From NCBI GenBank assembly GCA_900769965.1, contig CAAGIQ010000210.1, positions 1 to 14,237 on the forward strand: 14,237 nt of DNA. Direction: 5' to 3'. This stretch comes from Bacilli bacterium (GTDB taxonomy: Bacteria > Bacillota_I > Bacilli_A > RFN20 > CAG-288). The notes below the pieces were generated by a model that saw only the letters and a list, made by a program, of their open reading frames with translations, did not search any database and had not been told where the DNA came from. The first letter of the stretch is position 1; each line of letters starts with the position of its first letter. Positions 7,129 to 12,188 of the stretch are shown in pieces. A program made the position numbers and the translations under genes.

Positions 7129-7281
7129 GTGTTAAAATTTTAACGATTTGTGTTAAAACTTTGAAAATTAGTGTTAAAACTCAAATTTTTGTGTTAAAAC
7201 TTTAATTATTGGTGTTAAAACTTTAAAAATAGTGTTAAAACTTTAACAATCAGTGTTAAAATTTTAATTCTTGTGTTAAAA
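7129..7281 (+). repeat. Eight helically phased GTGTTAAAA repeats upstream of the AlbA_2 gene
   Basis: The 9-mer GTGTTAAAA starts at 7129, 7150, 7171, 7191, 7212, 7232, 7253 and 7273, all identical and on the same strand. Steps are 21, 21, 20, 21, 20, 21 and 20 bp, an average of 20.6, or two helical turns. Each unit continues toward C/TTTTAA and then diverges, so the word is conserved while the rest drifts. Unit 1 extends into the perfect palindrome GTTAAAATTTTAAC (7131-7144) and unit 6 into a near-palindrome. Such an array would let many protomers load on one face of the DNA. It ends 37 bp before the start codon of the downstream gene. Confidence 0.9.
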
Positions 7282-7282
7282 T
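7274..7282 (+). promoter_or_regulatory. Extended -10 of the AlbA_2 gene within the last repeat
   Basis: The eighth repeat reads TGTTAAAAT, which fits an extended -10 (TG, one base, TAAAAT). Transcription would start near 7289, about 30 bases before the ATG. No -35 consensus is present. If correct, a protein occupying the eighth repeat would compete directly with RNA polymerase. Confidence 0.4.
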
Positions 7283-7318
7283 AATAACGAATAAGAAAGT
7301 GATTAATTTGAGGTAAAT

Positions 7319-8752
7319 ATGCAAGAACAAGAACTAATTAATCTAATCGATAATATAATCAAAATCAAATCCGAATCTAATAACATAGAAATTAAAGCTG
7401 CACATAAAGGCTGCCCTGAAAAGCTATATGATACTTTATCCTCTTTTTCGAACCAAAAGAATGGCGGGATTATCGTTTTCGGAATAGATGAAAAGAAAGA
7501 CTTCTACATATGTGGAGTTTATGATCCTAACGATCTAATTAAGAAAGTTAATGAGCAATGTAAGCAAATGGAACCTCCTACTAGAGCATATTTCACTGTT
7601 GTTAACTACAAGGGTAAAAATGTCGTTTCCGCCGAGATTGCTGAGACAGCATCCTTTGAAAAGCCTTGTTATTACAAAGGTCTAGGTAAATATAGAGGTT
7701 CTTTCATTAGAGTTGGCGATGCTGATGAACTTATGACTGAATCAGAGATTTACTCTTATGATTCATATAAGAAAAGAATACATGATGACGCTAGAACCAT
7801 AGACGATAACACAATAAAGCTTTTTAATAGTGAAAAATATAATAAATACCTTTATGCCGTTAAGAACGAAAGACCTAATTTATCTTCAAATGTTTCAAAC
7901 GAAGAAATAAATGAATTAACTGGGATTACAGTTAACGGAAAGCCAACTATAGCAGCAGTAATGGAGTTTTCAAACTATCCTCAAGCATACTTTCCACAAA
8001 TAGTAATTAATGCAACAGTAGTCCCGGGGTATGAAATAGGAGATACAAACTCAGACGGAAATAGATTTACTGATAACGTAAAAATAACAGGACCTATAGA
8101 CGATATGATAAATCAAGCGGTTAGCTTTGTTAAAAGGAACATACGAAAAAGTGTTTCTTTTAATGAATTTGGGCAAAGAAAAGATATATATGAATATCCT
8201 TTAATTGCTATTAGGGAAGCTGTTGCTAATTCATTAATACATAGAGACTATAGTATATACAGCGAATTATATCCGAATAGCATTACTATTTTTGACGATA
8301 GAATTGAAATAACAAATCCTGGGTGCCTATACGGTAATATTTCAGTTGACCAATTAGGTTATACACGTCCAGAACCAAGAAATGTAATTTTAATAGATAT
8401 TTTAGAGAAACTAGATGTAACAGAAAATAGATACTCTGGAATTCCAACCATCAGAAAAGAACTGCAAAAACTCGAGATGCCTTCTCCAATTTTTATACAA
8501 GAGCGTGGACAATTCAAAGTGATAATCAAAAAGAACTTTGAGGATAACTCTCAAGGAATAGCGCTTCGTGTTATTTCATTCTGCTCTACTCCAAGATCAA
8601 GAGATGAAATAGTAAAATTTGTTGGATTAAGTAAAAACTATGTATCAAGTAAAATTATCCAACCACTTGTTAACGAAGGAAAACTAAAACTAACAATCCC
8701 TGAAAAACCTGGAAGTTCATTGCAAAAATTTTATAATTCCTCTGATAAGTAG
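7319..8752 (+). CDS. AlbA_2 / HATPase_c_4 / winged-helix DNA-binding protein
   Basis: A 477-residue member of the large family of putative DNA-binding, RecG-like regulators (COG2865 type). The N-terminal AlbA_2 (Schlafen-like) domain spans about 10-145, with the NIEIKAA start, FSNQKNGGIIVFGIDE at 43-58 and the FIRVGDADELM segment near 129-139. The GHKL-like HATPase_c_4 part has the N-box REAVANSLIHRDYS at 299-312, NPGCLYGN at 333-340 and ENRYSGIPTIRKEL at 369-382. A winged helix closes the protein at about 412-470. The ATG follows GAGG at 7310-7313. It is a lone plus-strand gene with its own eight-copy repeat array, probably the binding site of its AlbA_2 or winged-helix domain, implying self-regulation. 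Family members are poorly characterised; roles in transcription or mobile-element and phage response are possible. Confidence 0.87.
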   Translation: MQEQELINLIDNIIKIKSESNNIEIKAAHKGCPEKLYDTLSSFSNQKNGGIIVFGIDEKKDFYICGVYDPNDLIKKVNEQCKQMEPPTRAYFTVVNYKGKNVVSAEIAETASFEKPCYYKGLGKYRGSFIRVGDADELMTESEIYSYDSYKKRIHDDARTIDDNTIKLFNSEKYNKYLYAVKNERPNLSSNVSNEEINELTGITVNGKPTIAAVMEFSNYPQAYFPQIVINATVVPGYEIGDTNSDGNRFTDNVKITGPIDDMINQAVSFVKRNIRKSVSFNEFGQRKDIYEYPLIAIREAVANSLIHRDYSIYSELYPNSITIFDDRIEITNPGCLYGNISVDQLGYTRPEPRNVILIDILEKLDVTENRYSGIPTIRKELQKLEMPSPIFIQERGQFKVIIKKNFEDNSQGIALRVISFCSTPRSRDEIVKFVGLSKNYVSSKIIQPLVNEGKLKLTIPEKPGSSLQKFYNSSDK

Positions 8753-8795
8753 TTCAAATAATCCTATTAGATTTTAAAGTACCATTCTTTATAGC

Positions 8796-8835
8796 ATAAA
8801 AATAAAGCCAAGGTTGAAACTGCTCAACTTTTGGC
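8796..8835 (-). terminator. Minus-strand rho-independent terminator
   Basis: GCCAAGGTTGA (8807-8817) pairs with TCAACTTTTGGC (8824-8835) using one G-U pair and one bulged T, around a 6-base loop. On the minus strand it is followed by TTTATTTTTA. It lies about 180 bp beyond the RloB-like stop codon but only about 20 bp beyond a decayed reading frame (stop at 8855-8857), so it may be that lost gene's terminator, now serving the defence-like pair. Confidence 0.65.
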
Positions 8836-8854
8836 CTTACCATATATACAAATT

Positions 8855-8935
8855 TTAAGTAACAATTTTTTCCTGTTTACTTCCAGTTTTCTTTGTGTCA
8901 CCGACTACCGCTGAAAAGGCGATATATTCGGAGGA
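8855..8935 (-). pseudogene. Possible 3' remnant of a lost gene
   Basis: A 26-codon open stretch on the minus strand ends in a coding-like, lysine-rich tail (FSAVVGDTKKTGSKQEKIVT) and a TAA, followed after about 20 bp by a good terminator. Upstream it is closed by two in-frame TAA codons and there is no start. It may be the C-terminus of a gene removed by insertion or deletion next to the defence-like pair. A 26-codon opening can arise by chance at this base composition, and I do not recognise the family. Confidence 0.22.
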
Positions 8936-9013
8936 TTATTATCTAAACTAAGAGTGTCCATAAAATGAAATAGCTACTGTTCGTATTTATTTTCATCTTT
9001 ATTTTAGTTGCAA

Positions 9014-9811
9014 TTACGTTTTCTCATCATTTTTTTGTAAGTTTAATCCATCGTAAAAACCGTTTCGATTTCCGAAATAATCGGTAATCATAAATAACGA
9101 CGTGTTAATTACATACAAAACTTTATCTTTTGTCGCCAATTTTCTTTCTTCGGATAATATATTCGCAGAATTCGAATAGCTTGAATACTCTTTATAATTC
9201 GGCTTATTCCACCTTTGTCCGCAAATCAAATTCAACTTATATAAGTTTTGGAGAATCAATAAAGAAAATTGTTCCTTGGTATATTTATCGATATGCTTGC
9301 TGCACATTCTTTTATTTGCTACATGATTTTTGTAAGACGATAACTTTGAAATCGAAACTATTGCAGAAGCATACTCGTTTTCGAAATAATCGTCGCAATC
9401 GCGATAAGATTCCATCATCGGATAATTGATATACAGTTTTCCTATCGATGGATCGGTTTCATTGTCAAAATAATTTGCCATTTCGGATAATTTATCCAAA
9501 TTAGTAAAAACAATTTCCTCCTGTGTACGGGTTTCATTTTCTCCGGCATGGTGAGCGTCACAGTCAAAAATCAAGTATGTGTAGGCAAATTTTTTTGACA
9601 ACATTTCCTTTTTGTTTGGATGAATTTCGGATAATACATCTTTTATATCCCCGTTAAAATCGATTTCTTTCATCTTTTTATAAAGCAAATAGATATTCGT
9701 TTCAAGACAATAGATATCAAATTTTAATCCGAAAACATCAGACAATCTGTTGAAGAAATTCGGCTCGGTTTTAGAGCCTTCAACAATAATCAGAATATTT
9801 CTTTCACTCAT
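9014..9811 (-). CDS. RloB/AbiLii-like Toprim-fold protein, probable defence effector
   Basis: A 265-residue protein resembling RloB/AbiLii, the second partner of AbiL-type phage-defence pairs. The N-terminus NILIIVEGSKTEPNFF (5-20) matches the RloB start and gives the Toprim glutamate E11. LIFDCDAHH at 80-88 supplies the D83-x-D85 pair, and INYPMMESYRD at 128-138 corresponds to the conserved segment after the core. These are the metal-binding positions expected of a Toprim nuclease. The ATG overlaps the ATPase stop (ATGA, 9808-9811), so translation is coupled. It probably acts as the nuclease or toxin unleashed by the ATPase on phage infection. OLD-like or DUF4435 (PARIS) Toprim proteins are alternatives, though the N-terminal motif favours RloB. 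Codon choice (CCG, GGC, CTG) differs from the flanking genes. Confidence 0.68.
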   Translation of the reverse strand: MSERNILIIVEGSKTEPNFFNRLSDVFGLKFDIYCLETNIYLLYKKMKEIDFNGDIKDVLSEIHPNKKEMLSKKFAYTYLIFDCDAHHAGENETRTQEEIVFTNLDKLSEMANYFDNETDPSIGKLYINYPMMESYRDCDDYFENEYASAIVSISKLSSYKNHVANKRMCSKHIDKYTKEQFSLLILQNLYKLNLICGQRWNKPNYKEYSSYSNSANILSEERKLATKDKVLYVINTSLFMITDYFGNRNGFYDGLNLQKNDEKT

Positions 9812-10914
9812 TCGTTAAACGTCCCGTTTATATACATTTTTTCAAGATTATGAGCTTCGCGAATCTCTTTATCCGTAGAATTAAATAAACTGCTTATTCT
9901 GTTTGCGGTCATAATATAGCAACAGTCGGGACGGGTCAGTTTATTTTGCATTAAATATGTGTTATGCGAGGTTAAAAGAGTCTGAAAGTTTTTGTTTTTA
10001 TTTAATCGCAATACAATATTCTCTGCCGATTCGTAATGGAAAAACGCATCGAATTCATCTATAAACAAGAATGAAATTTTATCGAATGCCGTTATGCTCC
10101 AAATGAAATATAAGAACAACGACATCGTGCCAGTAGACGCAATCGAAACAAACGACGCTTTCTTGCCGGTTGAAAATTTTGCCATAAGCTCATGAATGCC
10201 GTTATTATTACGCCATTCAAGATTATAATGTAAATCATTGTCGGCAAGGAATTTTTCAAATTCATCCTTTTTACCACTTTCATACAGACGCTCTACAAGT
10301 ACGGCTCCGCCGTTTGAAAAGCCACAATACGCGTTACCGTCGCTGAGTCCGCGATACCATAACATATTTTCGACAAACACCATCATTTTATAAAGCGGAG
10401 ATTCTTGATTTGTGGGCGTATTTCTATAAATATATTTCAAAACTGAAAGTCTGTTATCCAAAAGTTCGATTTTAAGATTACCCACTAAATCATTGTCTAT
10501 AAAATTGTTCTTCTTATCAAAATAGTTATAGTAAAGGACTTCCTTATTATTGATTGTCAATTTTTCGTCAATCAAATAAAAAGAATCTCTTTTTTTATAT
10601 TCGTAAACAACTTCGTCATCATCAAATACAAAACAATACTTAAATTCCGCATACTCTTTATCCGAATCGAGATTCAAATAATTGGTAAGATATTGTATCG
10701 GCATTCTCTCCTTATCGGTAAGATGCAATACAATATCAAACAAAGCAATACCGAGATTGCTTTTACCGATGCCGTTTTTACCGTAAATAATACCTTTATT
10801 GACTATAGAGTTTACAACAAGATTTTTATTGAACTCATATTCTCTTGCAGTCAAATCAAGTACAAGGCGATCCTTAAAGCCCTTAAAGTTTTCAATCTCA
10901 AATCTTTTTAACAT
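9808..10914 (-). CDS. AbiLi/RloA-like SMC-type ATPase of a defence pair
   Basis: A 368-residue ABC/SMC-like ATPase (AAA_15/AAA_21 class). It opens with MLKRFEIENFKGFKD, typical of these proteins. Walker A is GKNGIGKSN at 45-53, a signature-like ASTGTMS lies at 259-265, Walker B is FLFIDEFDA at 282-290 and the H-loop TSHN is at 315-318. The middle, about 70-250, is variable and has no long coiled coil. A TTG seven codons upstream (10933-10935) is open but would leave a leader of only a few bases from the predicted start of transcription; the ATG at 10912-10914 is preferred. The pair with the overlapping RloB-like gene matches AbiL/RloAB-type systems, in which the ATPase likely senses phage and controls the Toprim partner. 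Half of its 14 arginine codons are CGN, unlike the AGA-rich neighbours, suggesting acquisition from elsewhere. Confidence 0.78.
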   Translation of the reverse strand: MLKRFEIENFKGFKDRLVLDLTAREYEFNKNLVVNSIVNKGIIYGKNGIGKSNLGIALFDIVLHLTDKERMPIQYLTNYLNLDSDKEYAEFKYCFVFDDDEVVYEYKKRDSFYLIDEKLTINNKEVLYYNYFDKKNNFIDNDLVGNLKIELLDNRLSVLKYIYRNTPTNQESPLYKMMVFVENMLWYRGLSDGNAYCGFSNGGAVLVERLYESGKKDEFEKFLADNDLHYNLEWRNNNGIHELMAKFSTGKKASFVSIASTGTMSLFLYFIWSITAFDKISFLFIDEFDAFFHYESAENIVLRLNKNKNFQTLLTSHNTYLMQNKLTRPDCCYIMTANRISSLFNSTDKEIREAHNLEKMYINGTFNE

Positions 10915-10948
10915 ATCAATACCAAACCTAAACAATTTATTTTAATTA

Positions 10949-10977
10949 ATTGTACCACCTAAAATATTATTTGTCAA
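10949..10977 (-). promoter_or_regulatory. Strong sigma-A promoter of the AbiL-like pair
   Basis: On the minus strand a perfect TTGACA (10972-10977) is followed after 17 bp by TACAAT (10949-10954, five of six). It is the best promoter in the window, placing the transcription start about 28 bases before the ATPase ATG. An inverted-repeat element (10981-11022) begins four bases upstream of the -35 box. Confidence 0.8.
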
Positions 10978-10980
10978 ATA

Positions 10981-11022
10981 TTGCCGTAGTAAAATTACGG
11001 TTTCGTAAAAATTTTGCGGCAA
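10981..11022. promoter_or_regulatory. Nested inverted repeats next to the defence-pair promoter
   Basis: TTGCCG (10981-10986) and CGGCAA (11017-11022) form an outer 6-bp dyad. Inside it lies the perfect hairpin TTACG-GTTT-CGTAA (10995-11008), which overlaps an alternative dyad CCGTA (10984-10988) / TACGG (10996-11000). The two inner pairings exclude each other. It could be an operator of the defence pair or a boundary relic of its insertion. There is no U-tract on the minus side, so it is not a standard terminator. Confidence 0.4.
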
Positions 11023-11080
11023 AGCTTAATTTTAAACATTATGTGATTATTTTTATAAATCACGTTAATATAAGGACTAA

Positions 11081-11104
11081 AAAACAAATATCTTACAAAA
11101 GATA
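11081..11104 (-). terminator. Terminator of the alpha-glucosidase/lipoprotein unit
   Basis: TATCTT (11089-11094) and AAGATA (11099-11104) form a perfect 6-bp stem with a 4-base loop, followed on the minus strand by TTTGTTTTTT. It lies about 55 bp past the lipoprotein stop codon. The stem is AT-rich, so termination may be partial. A second AT-rich dyad, GTGATT/AATCAC (11043-11063), lies just beyond. Confidence 0.5.
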
Positions 11105-11157
11105 CTCTAATATTTCAACGTAATAATGAGATGTAAATAGGTTATATAATCTAAAGC

Positions 11158-12183
11158 TTAGAAAACATAACCACAAGAAAGAGTATATAAATACTTGGAA
11201 TCTTTAAAGAATCCTTCTATATTATCACCGTTTCTTATCATCTTTATATCTAATCCGTTTATTTTATATGAGGAGAACTTATCTTGATATTTTTGGCTTA
11301 AGAGATAATATTGACTGTTCAACGCTTTTTCATTCTCTTTGTTTATTCTGTTACTTTTTGATACGTAATCTAACGGTGTTACTGAAAAAATTAAACTTCT
11401 TAATGGGTTAGTTGGATTGGTACAGCCTGGATCTATTATTCCCAAGCTTATATTGAAGTTTCCCATAATTCCTTTTGGACTATTCTTCTCTACATAACTT
11501 TCATCATCAAATTGCATAGTCGCTTCAGCAAATACTACGTTTGGTTTAGCTAGATCGAATTTAGAAGGGTAATATGAATCATCTTTTAAATATTTTAAGT
11601 ATTCTAAATCGTATTCATCACTAAAATTATAACTATATGTGTATTCGTGATCTTCACTATAGCTATGGTAGCTATCTATTCCTACATAAGGTTCTTCATA
11701 TTCGTGAAAAGTTAACGAATCTACCATATCTTTATACTCTTTATATCTAGAAACTAGTTCTTGTTCTTCTACTTTTGATTCGTTTTTAAAAGAGTAGTCT
11801 AGAGACTTTATGTTTAGTTCATATACGTCTTCTTTATAACTTATTCTTAACGTTTCCGAATCGAAGGTTTCTTTAATTTTTAGAGAATAATAAATACTTC
11901 TATTGCTTTTTAAATAGCTATAGTACTTAATTTCAAACTTCGATTCATCATATTGTAAATCTACTAAACTCTCTTTATCTTTTTCCGCGTTAAAAACATC
12001 TTCTGGAATATAGAAGTAAATATAATACGATTCGTATATCTCTAGATCTACTTTATTAGATTTAGTAGTAAACTTCTTGTTTACATCTTCGTTTTTTATC
12101 TCGAAATAGAACGTGTTTTTAGTACATATATCGCACGAAGTTAATAGAAGTAGAGATGATAATAACATTACTACCTTTTTCAT
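11158..12183 (-). CDS. Lipoprotein of unknown function
   Basis: I do not recognise this 341-residue protein. The N-terminus MKKVVMLLSSLLLLTSC is a lipoprotein signal: two lysines, a hydrophobic stretch, then the lipobox L-T-S-C with C17 as the lipidated residue, so it should be anchored on the outside of the membrane. The mature part is very acidic and rich in tyrosine, serine and aspartate, especially about 170-215. Cysteines beyond the anchor (such as C20 and one near the middle) could form disulfides. It starts five bases after the alpha-glucosidase stop with no clear ribosome binding site, implying translation depends on the upstream gene. Context suggests a surface partner in carbohydrate use or an envelope protein, but no catalytic motif is seen. 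Confidence 0.75.
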   Translation of the reverse strand: MKKVVMLLSSLLLLTSCDICTKNTFYFEIKNEDVNKKFTTKSNKVDLEIYESYYIYFYIPEDVFNAEKDKESLVDLQYDESKFEIKYYSYLKSNRSIYYSLKIKETFDSETLRISYKEDVYELNIKSLDYSFKNESKVEEQELVSRYKEYKDMVDSLTFHEYEEPYVGIDSYHSYSEDHEYTYSYNFSDEYDLEYLKYLKDDSYYPSKFDLAKPNVVFAEATMQFDDESYVEKNSPKGIMGNFNISLGIIDPGCTNPTNPLRSLIFSVTPLDYVSKSNRINKENEKALNSQYYLLSQKYQDKFSSYKINGLDIKMIRNGDNIEGFFKDSKYLYTLSCGYVF

Positions 12184-12188
12184 AGTTA

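Noticed and set aside
7130..7248. GlnR boxes controlling glnN
   Set aside because: TGTTA...TAACA pairs occur in units 1 and 6 but with 6 bp between half-sites rather than the 7 in TGTNA-N7-TNACA. They are by-products of the direct repeat, and they lie well upstream of the glnN -10.
7129..7281. Phase-variable tandem repeat by slipped-strand copying
   Set aside because: Only the 9-mer and a few following bases are conserved; the rest of each unit differs, so the array is not a homogeneous slippage tract.
6990..7318. Riboswitch or T-box in the glnN/AlbA_2 spacer
   Set aside because: No conserved T-box, glutamine-riboswitch or other RNA core is seen; the region is explained by the dyads, promoters and repeat array.
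8949..8975. Insertion-sequence end (GAGTGTCCATAAAATG)
   Set aside because: It looks like a transposon terminus, but I found no matching inverted copy, target duplication or transposase in the window.
10915..10935. Upstream TTG start for the defence ATPase
   Set aside because: It would begin only a few bases after the predicted transcription start without a ribosome binding site; the family start MLKRFEIENF fits the ATG at 10914.
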